Assembly (NCBI GenBank): GCA_963920665.1
Contig: OY987272.1
Coordinates: 1,555,001 to 1,619,000 of the forward strand
Direction: 5' to 3'
Length of the DNA: 64,000 nucleotides
Source: Straminergon stramineum
Lineage: Eukaryota > Streptophyta > Bryopsida > Hypnales > Calliergonaceae
Made by a program: the position numbers and the translations under genes. Of this stretch, positions 50,747 to 60,998 are shown piece by piece (positions within the stretch are counted from its first letter, which is position 1; each line of letters begins with the position of its first letter). The notes beneath the pieces are model-generated. The model searched no databases. It was not told the DNA's origin and saw only the letters and a program-made list of their open reading frames with translations.

Positions 50747-51323
50747 TTAACCCTGGAGCACTCCCATATTAAAAAAATGGATGACAAACAAATTGAAATT
50801 GTTGTATCTTCTCATTATTGCTTCGATGAAAGTCATCATAATTTGTGGGTATACTTCATCAAGTTATTGTCCTATCTTAGGGTTGGATTTGGTGTTACCA
50901 GAGTACATGTTTTTCTAAAATTACAAATGTGCAAGTATGTCAAGTGGTCAAATTGCATTGACTTTAGTTCAAAAGTAGATTTTCCAAAATGAAGTCATAG
51001 ATTTTAAGAGCAAAAAAACATTCAAAAAATCACCATGTGAAGAGAACCTCATTTCCAATTCATTCCATCAAGTTTTACTCAAAAAATGATAATATTTTGC
51101 TTGTAATCGAATTCAGAAGGAATTTTGAAATTTTCCTTTCAAAATTTATAAAAAATGATTGATGGTAGCATTGGTGAATCTACCTATACGGATGGAATCT
51201 ACAATTCACAATCTACAACTTTTGTTTGTATGTCAATTCCAAAACATGCTTCCAAATAGCACTCAATAATGATTTTTCTCAAATTGTTGATTATGGAGAT
51301 GAATCTAGATGTTCCTAGGTTAA
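50747..51323 (-). mobile_element. TTAA-flanked element, family I, copy 3 (inverted)
   Basis: It runs from TTAA-CCCTGGAGC to 'gttcctagg'-TTAA, the reverse complement of the 1598-2183 arrangement. The interior includes 'tcaagtggtcaaattgc' and 'tttgtatgtcaattcc'. Ends are slightly decayed. The 71-codon frame inside is a shadow. Confidence 0.75.
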
Positions 51324-51344
51324 TACTTAAGTGATAATAGGTAC

Positions 51345-51590
51345 ATAGAAAAGTGGTTGTGGATTGTTTAAAGGACATTTATGACTCTATTGTAGAGGTG
51401 GTTTTGTAATTTCAAGGCAGACCACTTCAAAAATTCTTAGAAATTACAATTTTAATTGAAAAGTTATAATTCTGCTTGGGTTTGATTTTTGAAATAAGCG
51501 CTCACTTTTGAAAAAGTGTGCCCTTCTTGGAGTTGGTCCTAAGATATTCAAATTGCAAATTAGCTAGGGTGGTAATTTTTGGAATAGTTT
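51345..51590 (+). repeat. Dispersed 230-bp repeat, copy 2
   Basis: It shares 'aaggacatttatgactct', 'tttcaaggcagaccactt', 'aaattacaattttaat' and 'agggtggtaat' with 59930-60148, and with 1335-1572 in reverse. It sits beside a family I element exactly as at 1.3-2.2 kb. Confidence 0.75.
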
Positions 51591-52459
51591 TTTCAAAAAA
51601 GGTTTTTGGATATTGGAAAAAAAATCTTCCTATTTGAAAGCTTATTTTGAATCACATTATCCAACTTTAAATGATAATTTGGAAAGGAATGTAGACTATG
51701 ACCACTAGAGATAATATTATAAATAGGGACAAGAATCAAAACAAATATTTGACAAACAATTTGAGTATGGGAAACAAAGGATAATCTCTAAGGTGGACGC
51801 ACCCATTTCTAACAATGTATCTTAAACCAATCTTGAAAATGTATAGATATAGGAAGTCCTAAAAATATAATTGGTATGCATGAATGCAAAAAATGCTTTA
51901 GGATACACCATGTATTTAAACCACACAAATTTATAGCATATTGATTTCATATATATTGAAGAAATTATCATTTTAAGAAAATGATGACTTTTGATTGCCA
52001 ATGTGCTAAAAAATAATTTCATGTATTGATTCCACCTCAAAGAATTGGTAGAGTTGCTCAAAGTGATGGGAGTAGATGCCACTACCTTATCATGCAATTA
52101 GTGTTAGACATTGGACACCAAGATGATAAAGTAATTAAATTATTCTATGGGCCACATAGGATGTAAGGTGGGCACCCAAAAATGCATCATTGACCCCCAA
52201 ATCGCCATCATCACTCAATGTACATCTCCAAAATCAACATCTACCTAATCATGTTGAAGAAATGATTTTAGGATTCCTTCGAAAAAAAATCTTGGATCCT
52301 TCCAAACTTTTGCATACAATAACTTATCCCAACACTGAATTCTTTGGTGTATTTGAACCTCCTTTTACTTGCCAACAAGAGAAAATGAAAATTTGACAAG
52401 CTTAATAATAGTAACTAGGTACATTCACAAAATGTGGTAGTTTTGGGGTTACCCAACTT
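51591..52459. other. Gene-free AT-rich DNA
   Basis: No gene recognised. A 91-codon reverse frame (51822-52097) and a 68-codon forward frame (52190-52396) lack recognisable features. Confidence 0.45.
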
Positions 52460-53580
52460 AACCCTAAAATGTCAGATTGGTGCTTGTGGAAATCATCCCT
52501 TTTGGAATTATGTGACATCAATCATCTACTTTAACTCCTAAAGGACCATTGTCCCCTTGGAAGACATAATGGATTTCAAGCAAGTTCGTGTAACCTCAAT
52601 TTTTTGTGAAACTTTTTGAAACTCTTCCAAATGATAGAAAAATTGATTAGCTTCATGGGAATATAATTTCTATTTCAATTTCAATTGGTGCCTATGAGTA
52701 AAAGTTATGCCATCATAAACATAATTTTCATGTCGCTAGCCAAAAAAATAAATCCACAAAAATTTGAAAAAAAATTAATTAATATTTTTTCTCATTGATT
52801 ATATTTTTATCTACATCTGAAGTTTTGATTCATTCCATTTACAATAGTGATGTGAAAGTTATGAACAATCTCGTTTTGGGGGCAATACAAGTATCTTCTT
52901 GAAAAAGTAACTTATAGGATTCATTTTTTAATGCAATTTTCATAATTTTTCAAAAAATAATTGTTTGACAAGGTTAAGTTTGCTTGTTCAAACAATCTCA
53001 CCATTGGGATTATTGTGTTTCAATCCCATCTTAGAGCTATTAACGATTTAGATTTTCTTGTAATCTAGGACCTACTTCTACTTAATAATTTTTTAAGGAA
53101 TGAAAATCAAGAGTTTATTTTTTGAACTTTTTTCCCTAGATTATCAACTCAATTATTCAACCTAAAATTTTTTAAATGCAAAGTGCTAAAAATTCCAATA
53201 GAAAGAGGTCAAAGTCATCTAAAATTGTAGGCCAATGTTCAAAATAATTTTTTTTTCCAACTCCGAATGCTAATATCTGTATGGTCAAACTTTATGAAAT
53301 TTTCATTACTTGGTCTTCAACAAGTCAAGTATAGGATCCTATGGTTAAATTCTATTTTTTTCTTTCGAGTGAATGCATTAGAAATGGCAATGAATTTTGA
53401 GTGTTTTTTGACAGAAAAATGGCTTTGGTTCTGTAGGGGTTAAAAAACCCCAAAACATTCATTGGAGCTCAAACTATTGTGGAAGATCTCCCCTTTTTGC
53501 ACAAGATTTTGGGGATGAATAGTTGCACTTTTGTCTTACAAAAAAAGATTCTTTGTAATTCATCAAATAGAAAATGGCTG
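52460..53580 (+). mobile_element. TTAA-type element, family VI, split by a nested insertion
   Basis: The left part (52460-52530) matches the start of the intact copy at 54287-54517: 'tggtgcttgtggaaatc' and 'tatgtgacatca'. The right part (53444-53580) continues it: 'cattggagctcaaactattg' and 'ggatgaatagttgcac'. Between them sits the family IV element at 52531-53443. Confidence 0.75.
52531..53443 (+). mobile_element. TTAA-flanked element, family IV, nested in family VI
   Basis: It runs from TTAA-CTCCTAAAGGACC to GGTTCTGTAGGGG-TTAA, 913 bp, with imperfect inverted ends. The interior is collinear with 14800-15694. The uninterrupted host copy near 54353 has a single TTAA ('ctactttttaaaaa') where this element sits, so TTAA is the target duplication. 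Non-coding. Confidence 0.82.
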
Positions 53581-53856
53581 CGACCTCATTTATGGATTAA
53601 TAACAATCTCAACCAGGTCAGGAATACTTGCGGGGGGCCATGGTGTACTGAGGTGGAAAATTAATCCCATTGCAGGCAAACGGTTTCTGGTCTTATTATT
53701 GCAGTTTTTTCTCATGTTCATGGAGGCACAGGTGACTCCTCTTCTCTGATTCACATGCTTGGTTTTTGTGCTGCCTCTCTGTCTTTCCTTACGTTGTGTT
53801 GTGGGTTTGCTTGAGAATTGATCATGTGTAAGGGAGGCAACCCATTTGCAACCACT

Positions 53857-54012
53857 TTAATAACCCTTAAACATCGACATGGACGTTTTGTGTCTGATGG
53901 ATTACTTCATTGTTGATTATAGAAAAATAGAATGCACCTATTGGTCCAATAATTGGACTGAGCAGTTTTGCTGACTACCTTGGTCATGGGGGCTTCGTCC
54001 TTTGAGGGTTAA
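53857..54012. mobile_element. TTAA-bounded MITE, family VII (nested)
   Basis: Left TTAA-TAACCCTTAAAC and right GTCCTTTGAGGG-TTAA bound 156 bp. The right flank 'ttaagcaattac' is the same as the uninterrupted site in copy 3 of the host MITE near 49588. The left end carries two extra bases before CCC. Non-coding. Confidence 0.7.
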
Positions 54013-54286
54013 GCAATTACAACTATCTGGAGGGTGAGTTTCTTCAAAGGGTGGGGAAATTTTCTAGTGTGCGAAATAGAGTTAAGAAGGTTTCTATTAT
54101 TTTCCAGATTTTTCTTTCTCAAAATATAATTACTATGAGTTTTTAAGCAAAAGATTCCATTCCTTCCATTTTGGTCATATTTCCAACCAAGGGTTGGTTG
54201 CAAAATTCACCAAGGATTGGTTGCAATATTGGGAGTGTTGTAAACAACCACAATGTGCCACAATTGCATTGAGAATTGTATCGTAA

Positions 54287-54517
54287 TTAACCCATAAAGG
54301 ACAGACTGGTGATTGTGGAAATCATGGCTTTTGGAATCATGTGACATCATCTACTTTTTAAAAATATATATATATCCATTGGAGGTCAAACTATTGTAGA
54401 AGATCTTCCCTTTCCACCCCTAATTCCAAGGATGAATAGTTGCACTTATGTCCTACATAGGAGAATTCCTTGTCATCCATCGGACACAAAACATCCGTGT
54501 CAATGTTTAAGGGTTAA
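54287..54517 (+). mobile_element. TTAA-flanked MITE, family VI, intact and nested
   Basis: TTAA-CCCATAAAGGACAG to 'caatgtttaaggg'-TTAA, 231 bp. Host copy 1 has the empty site 'gacattaatcattgc' at the corresponding position near 47388. Other copies lie at 31998, 52460 and 56930. It also contains an (AT)n run. Non-coding. Confidence 0.82.
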
Positions 54518-54598
54518 TCATTGTTATCTCCTCCTGTGCGGAAAGAGAACAACCTACATTGCTAGAAGGGGACAATGATCGGGAATGGGTTGCCTCCC

Positions 54599-55679
54599 AT
54601 GACACAAACTCTGCCATCTATAAACTTATCTTTTTAGGGTTTTCTAGAAGCACAACCAACTACTCAAGCATAGGTAGGCATCCCCTTGAACCGCCTCTTT
54701 CTACTACTGTGCCTAGTTACTATTATTAGATTGGTCAAATTTCCATCTTCTCTTGTTTGCAAGTGAAAGAAGGTTCCAAAGCACCAAAGAATTCAGCATT
54801 GGGATACCATAAGCAAAAGTTAGGAAGGGTCAAAGTTTTTTTTGATGGAGGTTTTAAAATCATTTCTTTGACATAATTAGGTATATGTTGATTTGGGAGA
54901 TGTACACTGAGTGGTGATGTCGGGTTTGGGTCAGTGATGCATTTTAGGGTTTTAGCCCCACCTTAGATTTTCTGCCCTGTGTAATGTTGCCTCTCTGGGT
55001 CTTTGCTGTTGTGAATCTTGAAATGATGTATTTGCATTTCTTTCATGAACTTGATTCTGTAGGACAGACAATTTGAGGGTTGTGAGGTTTCCAAGCTTGG
55101 GAGGTAGTCAGACAGCTAGTTTGTTTTTTTAAGTCTCTAACTCGGTGAAAACTTCATCAATAGGACTGAGACAAATGTTTCTTTTGAAGGCCAACCAAAA
55201 CTTGACTGTGTGAACAATGGATTTGGGCCATCATTCTGTGAAAATTCTCATTGTACATTTAATTGATGGCCAGTTTCCAATATCTGCAGCATTTGCATTT
55301 GTCACAAATTGGGACTTGCCATTCTTGATCACATTGTGTCACATTGTGTGTGTGACAAATACCATGTTTGCACACAACCTGATATATTCATGAATGACCT
55401 CAGTCTCCAAACTGCTTAGTTCACCCATCTCCAAATCCTCTCCCAAATTTGGGACTGCTAACACTTTTTTTTTTTTTCTTGAAACACATGAACTGCTAAC
55501 ACTTTGAACTGCTCCAGGTATCTCCAAACTATCTGTCCATCAACAACTTATTACAAGTTAACCCTAGAAGAGCCTGAAAGCCCTTTGTGCCTGTGTAATA
55601 TATAATGTATTTGGTGGTATTTGATCATGGAAGCATTGACCAAATACTTTCTAGTACAAAGCAAATTAATGATCATGAT
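54599..55679. other. Gene-free DNA, partly UTR-like in composition
   Basis: 54880-55560 is less AT-rich than its surroundings and resembles transcribed non-coding DNA, but no exon structure is visible. A 62-codon reverse frame at 55339-55527 has no recognisable domain. Confidence 0.4.
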
Positions 55680-56078
55680 AAGGGAGCCGACCCATTTCTG
55701 ACCACTTAAGCAGATACACATACTGCAAGGGAGGTTTCAACAGTGAGGAAATTTTCCCATGAGCAGAAATAAAGCTCATAAGGTTTCCATAATTTTTCAG
55801 ATTTTTTTTTCTCCAAAAATAATTACTAAGAATTTTTAAGCTGAAAATTTTGTTCTACCTATATTGGTCATATAGACCTTCCTATTTTCAACCAAGGTCT
55901 AATTGCAAAATCCAACAAGGGCTGGGTCCAAATTTGAGAGTCTTGTAGCCAATCATAATGCACTACAATTACCTAGGAACTGTGCCAACATTAATTGTTG
56001 CTAATCACCTGCTGATTGAAATTACTCCACCCTACGTTGCCAGATTGGGTCTATGATTAGTAATGGGTCAGCTCCTTT
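55680..56078 (+). mobile_element. AAGGGAG-ended MITE, copy 2, most complete
   Basis: AAGGGAGCCGACCCATT at the left and its mirror 'taatgggtcagctcctt' at the right bound 399 bp. It carries empty TTAA sites ('gaccacttaagcagat' and 'caacattaattgttgc') where copy 4 has insertions. Non-coding; superfamily unassigned. Confidence 0.8.
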
Positions 56079-56360
56079 GTATGTAAATAGAAATGTATCA
56101 TAACTCATCTATTAAACCACAATTGAAGAATTATAAAGTCAAATACGGGTGGTATAGAGGGACCCCACAAGCCTTTCATCATGAAGAACTTATTTTTGTC
56201 ATTTGCTCAGTTTTCAATTTGTTTAGTAGCAACATCATGAAACATTTGAGTTGTGACTTTGAGTTGTGACCTTATGATATCATCCATTAAAACTACATAC
56301 TTCCAAAGCATAAGCATCACCCTACACTCCTTTAGGAACCTTGGTTCATAATACTTCACT

Positions 56361-56800
56361 ATTGCGAATTGCTTGTCTATTTTCATTCCTTGAAATAGCT
56401 ACAAAACTTGGGGTGAGTGAAAAAAAGTCACGAAGGACAAAACATGGGGCTCACTTGGATACTAACATTAGATTGTTTTCAGTGAGAAGGACACAAGTCC
56501 CGAGCTCTAGAATGAAAAATGATGGAGTTTGCTCTAGTGCTTGAACTTCAATTTAAAACCTCAAGTGAGAGAGAGAGAGATACTATAAGTTAACACCATT
56601 ATTGCAAATCTTGTCTTTTTTCATTCCTTGAAATAGCGACAAAATGTGGGGTGAGTGAAAAAAGTTACAAAGGATAAAACACTAATAAAACACAGGGCTA
56701 ACTTGCTATGAACATTAGATCGTTTTCAATGAGAAGCATCACATGTCCGGAGCTCGAGAATGAAAAACAATAGGGTTCACTTTAGTCAGTGTGCTTGCAA
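56361..56800 (+). repeat. Imperfect tandem duplication of about 240 bp
   Basis: Unit 1 (56361-56545) and unit 2 (56602-56795) share 'ttcattccttgaaatagc', 'tggggtgagtgaaaaa', 'aacattagat' and 'gagaatgaaaaa'-type blocks in the same order. The first unit lies in a 67-codon frame (56341-56544) that the second breaks. Probably an old transposon fragment. Confidence 0.65.
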
Positions 56801-56929
56801 CCGAGAGAGAACTCTCCAACTATTGCTGAGAATTGATTGAGACAATGCACATAATCAACCAGATTTATATTTTAGCCTACAATGCCAAACTGGTTACTCA
56901 CCGTGCAACTCATCCTTTGGAGTATTATG

Positions 56930-57105
56930 TGAATAATTATTTTGTTAAAAAACACACATGTAAGAACACTCATTTGAGAGGTCAAACTAGTATGAAAGAC
57001 CTCCCTTTCTCAAACAAAATTCTCATAATGAACATCTTCGCTTTTGTCTTACATAGAAGGATTCTTTGTCATCTATCAAACACTTTTAGGTCGCTGCATT
57101 GTTAG
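56930..57105 (+). mobile_element. Family VI TTAA-type element, 5'-decayed copy
   Basis: It shares 'gaggtcaaactagtatg', 'gtcttacatagaagg' and 'attctttgtcatctatc' with 54287-54517. The right end is decayed ('gttagagggtaaag'). Confidence 0.6.
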
Positions 57106-58689
57106 AGGGTAAAGAGAATTGAGAACCAAGTTGATTTATTCTAGATCAACAAATTATAAGATTTTTTCACCAATGTGGCAATACCATAGTAGCAATTCTA
57201 TATGGAGAGCCAATTATGTGTTGTGATTTAGGGTTTTAGCAACTATTTTCCTTCAATTCCCATATTAAACCATTTTTTCAAATATCAAGCTTTTACTCCA
57301 AATATAAATTTTATAGATTTTTTTACTAGGTTTTTTCTAATGTTCCCGATTCCACCAGCTAACAATGAACTAATTAGTGGTTCTCTCCAAATATTGGTGG
57401 TAAACACATTGTAAAGCCTTTGAAGCCCATTTTTGACCTTGTATTTTTATTTTTGTATATGACTATGTTATATATATTTGACTACATTATTATATTTAGG
57501 TATAGCTTCATATCATAGTATACAATGTATATAAACACAAACTTAAGGACTTTTATAGAATTTTATATTGCACTCTAAACCCTAAATCTTAAACTTGAAA
57601 TCCTAAATTCAAACTTGAAGGAATTACTTGGATTTCATACAATGTTTATGCATATAGTCTCCAAGGGACTTCATACATTAAATCAACCAAATGTTGGATA
57701 GTATTGACCCCTTCTTTTGGATGGGAAGTAAACTAGGACAATGAATAGAAGTAGAATGCAGAGAGAGAATTGGTAGGTAGACATAGATGAGTTGATTCAT
57801 TCTCCTTGATAGTTGAACCAAAATTTCAACCTTAGGCAAATCATTGATTTACTTCAATTTTTTTGCTATTTCAAATAAAAGAAAATGAATGATCAAAAGA
57901 ATATCAAAGGAATAATAGAGATTTGTCTCAAATTTCTCCATAGATTCTGAAAAGGTGACAAAAACTATGTCGAGTTGGTGAGTATTTTTGGCAATGAAGA
58001 GGTCTAATTGTGATAATATGGAGTTGGCTGACTTTGTTAGGAGACCTTCGTTCAATGGAAAAAGAAAGTGGTTGTTGATTGCGCCGAGCTGAGGGACGAT
58101 TGGCACCGTTGATATGATTAGGATTTGGTGTGCAAGACCTCTGACCCTTAGCACTAAGTCCCAAGGGGACTCAAGGTTCCGTTTGTCTGCCCACCTAGGC
58201 AAATTTTTGCCCCTCACCCTACCCACCCTGAGGTTCTTCCTAAGGCTACAACAATGAATGGGGAGATCCGGCATTTAATAGAAAATTAATTGAATGAAAT
58301 CATCAAATTATCATCTTAATTTCAAAATTTCAGGTTGTATAACCGAATAACAAACTAGGTGTACAGAAAACGAACTATTTAAGGAAAAGAAATGGTAGTT
58401 TTTCATCCCTTCTCTATCAAGTACAATCGGATTTTAACTGACACATAGAAGCTCCTACCAGTTCCTTTATGAGTAGCCCTATGGTATAAACAATATTCAA
58501 ATCTGAATGAAGAATAAGTTTCCAAGAGTTACCAATTCTAATTGCAAGTACTTTCTTTCATATGATGCTGTAGTAGAGAAGACAAACTCTTTATAGAAGT
58601 GTGGTGGTAGGAGGTAAAACAACCCATGTGGGATATGTAAATCAATAGGATTAGTTAAAGTTCAATCACTTATAGTTAAGTCATATTAA
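57106..58689. other. Gene-free DNA with one unexplained 141-codon reverse frame
   Basis: A reverse-strand frame at 57849-58274 opens MPDLPIHCCSLRKNLRVGR and covers 141 codons; 58080-58260 is noticeably GC-richer than the neighbourhood. I recognise no domain, splice site or second copy. It may be a transposon-captured or decayed coding piece. Confidence 0.4.
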
Positions 58690-59072
58690 GCAAGAATTGT
58701 ATTCAAAGTAAAATTTTAGACCTCATTTAGACATAGTAGAATATTTTTTTTCAAAAAACTTTGAACTAGGTATATGTGAAAAATCAAGATAAATTTCATC
58801 TCCAAAAATCCTTTTGTGATTTTGAGACTCCAAAAAAAAGTTATGAACAGAATTTAGAGAGGGGTTAAAAGAGACATTTTCTTTGACATTTTCAAACATT
58901 CTCTTTGAATTTTATTCATCAATTTTTCTTGGAGTCTCAAAATCACAAACGGATTTTTGGAGATGAAATTTAACTTGATTTATCACATTAACCGAGTTCA
59001 AAGTTTTTTGAAAAAAAATATCCGACTATGCCTAAATGAGGTCTGAAATTTAGCTTTAAATACAATTCCTGT
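58690..59072. mobile_element. Fold-back element with long inverted arms
   Basis: The left arm (58693-58835) and right arm (58925-59072) are inverted copies roughly 140 bp long at high identity. Shared words, read outward to inward, are 'gacctcattta', 'tttttcaaaaaactttgaac', 'atttcatctccaaaaatcc' and 'tgattttgagactcc'. The loop is about 90 bp. Transcription through it would give a long hairpin RNA. No frame. Confidence 0.82.
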
Positions 59073-59929
59073 TTTTGACAATGAGCGGTCAAAGATCTCT
59101 TCTTCAAATTGTGCCATTCCCTACGAGGATTCATGATGGACTATAAATTTGATTTTAAATACAACATCTCCATTCACTAAATGTCAATGAAGTAATTCCT
59201 TCATTTTTTCATCGAATTTTTTTGATGGTAGATGGTCAAATGATAGATTGATATTTGACTCAATGGACTGTTATTGGATTAGTTTTTGGATTCTTGACCA
59301 ACCATTTTTACACATATTTATAGATTCACATATCTAGTCCTAGAATTTGTAGAAGAATTAAAAATTAAAAAAAAATGTAAGTCGAACTTGCTATCCAAGT
59401 ACGGTAGTGTGCAAATAAATTGCCTTGAATTGATGAACTGCCTTCAACTTAGTATTTAAATTAATTTGTATTTTATTTTTTGTTTTTTTCACCTATTGGT
59501 TTTGCAAACTTATGGAAAATGACCGAAATGCCAGAAAAAAATTAGTTTTTTTACTGATTTAAATGACTAAACTTAGGCAACAACTGAATAACCACCGAAT
59601 GACATGTGAAAAGAATGGCAAAAAGAGAGTCACCCCATAAACTCCCTGTTCACTGGACCACACACACTTGGTGGGAAAATTTCCCCTGACGGGCTGGCAG
59701 GCGGAAACCTCAAATGCCTTGGGACTTAAGGTAGACTTGCCCAATTCCGTCTGCATCCTAATTCCGTCACTCTATAATTGGCTCCAATTCCGTCCGTTTG
59801 AGCATCTAAATCTGCTCCAGATTCTGACAAAATCAGAGAATTAATGTCATATAGGGTATCATGTCACTCCTTTATTGGTCAATTTCCAAATACTAATAAA
59901 TACATGAAATGGCGGTTTTAGGTTGTTTC
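59073..59929. other. Gene-free DNA
   Basis: No gene recognised. 59640-59810 is GC-richer and contains AATTCCGTC three times. A 65-codon reverse frame here has no recognisable features. Confidence 0.4.
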
Positions 59930-60148
59930 TAGGACATTTATGACTCTAGTCTACAAACGGTTTTGTCATTTCAAGGCAGACCACTTCAGAAATTCATAAA
60001 AATTACAATTTTGATCAGAAAATTATAATTCCACTTGGGTTCAACTCATGAAACAAGCACACATCTATGAAAAATATTTGACCTTCTTGGAAATGGTCCC
60101 AACATAGTCAGATTGCAAATCAGGGTGGTAATAGGCTTGTCTACCTTA
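59930..60148 (+). repeat. Dispersed 230-bp repeat, copy 3
   Basis: Collinear with 51345-51590 ('ggacatttatgactct', 'ttcaaggcagaccactt', 'agattgcaaatcagggtgg'). It lacks the neighbouring family I element present beside the other two copies. Its right end marks the switch to GC-richer genic DNA. Confidence 0.72.
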
Positions 60149-60788
60149 GTGCCAAGGACTTCCGACACTCTGCTCAGGGTGCGGACTACGAACTCAGATA
60201 CGTCGGGACGAAGTTCAGTGTGAGCTTGGCAAGGGAAACAGGGCGAGAGTAAAGTGCGCGGATCTCGCTATCGCTCAGGTTGGCTCCTGAACTTCACAAA
60301 GAAGTCCTTTGAAATCACAAGAGTGGAAGAATCAATAAATTATGAATCGAGTCTAGCAAATTGAGAGATGTTTTACCTTCATGGGAAGTATACAAGGACT
60401 TAGGGTTTAGATTTTCAAATCGGCAATGCTCGAATGAGTAAGTTTAACTTCGGGGGTCCTGTAGTGATTCAATTTCAGAGAAAAATCCTGGTAATCACAG
60501 AATTGTGAGAATCATTCTGCTTCTAGTCTTATTTAGGAAAGTTTTATCTTCTACTTAATTGTGCAGGAGTTTAGGGTTTCTGATGGGCAATTCTGATTGT
60601 ATGAAGAAGTTTAACTGAGGGATCTTGTCGCCGTTGAATTCAGATTATATTCATGGCAGGGCAGGCATTGCCTTGCTCAACCCTAACACAATTGCGTTGT
60701 TTGGGTCTTTTGATTTGGATTGATAGCTTCCTCGTTTTCAATGAGCGAATCTCACATCTGTTTCTGGTGGTGAAACCTGCTGCTGCAG
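60149..60788 (+). promoter_or_regulatory. GC-richer leader region, possible 5' UTR exons
   Basis: GC content rises abruptly at about 60150. The stretch contains splice-like signals and no long frame, so it is plausibly promoter or 5' leader of either the 60.8-kb open segment or the metalloprotease-like gene. No TATA box or start site could be fixed. Confidence 0.35.
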
Positions 60789-60998
60789 CACTTTGATCAA
60801 AAACGACAATATGGAAGAATATTGAAGCATGCTGGGGATCCAGTGGTCGCTGCAGCAGCTTTAGCCGATGAAGCTTTGTTTAGGACCTCGAGAGTAAGGA
60901 CTCCAGAGGAATATCAATTTCAATGCATGCAGAAACTGAAGTTGAATCTTTGGAATGCACAGGAGCTTCGAAATCTTGGCTGTGAAATTCCTCTTTAA
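60789..60998 (+). pseudogene. Orphan 69-codon exon-like segment
   Basis: Directly after a 3' splice-like GCTGCTGCAG, a frame runs 69 codons to TAA. It begins HFDQKRQYGRILKHAGDPVV, includes RVRTPEEYQFQCMQKLKL, and ends with WNAQELRNLGCEIPL. It looks like real protein: charged, helical, and unlike chance AT-rich frames. I find no in-frame ATG exon upstream, since an in-frame stop precedes the acceptor. I do not recognise the family. It may be the last exon of a small gene whose first exon I missed, or a gene fragment. Confidence 0.5.

Larger units (their letters stand above)
53830..54598 (+). mobile_element. AAGGGAG-ended MITE, copy 4, with two nested insertions
   Basis: It starts AAGGGAGGCAACCCATTTG and ends with the mirror AATGGGTTGCCTCCC. 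It is collinear with copies 1-3 apart from two TTAA-bounded insertions at 53857-54012 and 54287-54517. Non-coding. Confidence 0.8.

Noticed and set aside
58080..58270. Possible tRNA or other structured RNA gene in a GC-rich patch
   Set aside because: No A-box/B-box pair or cloverleaf could be read. No tRNA, rRNA or CRISPR array was found anywhere in the window.
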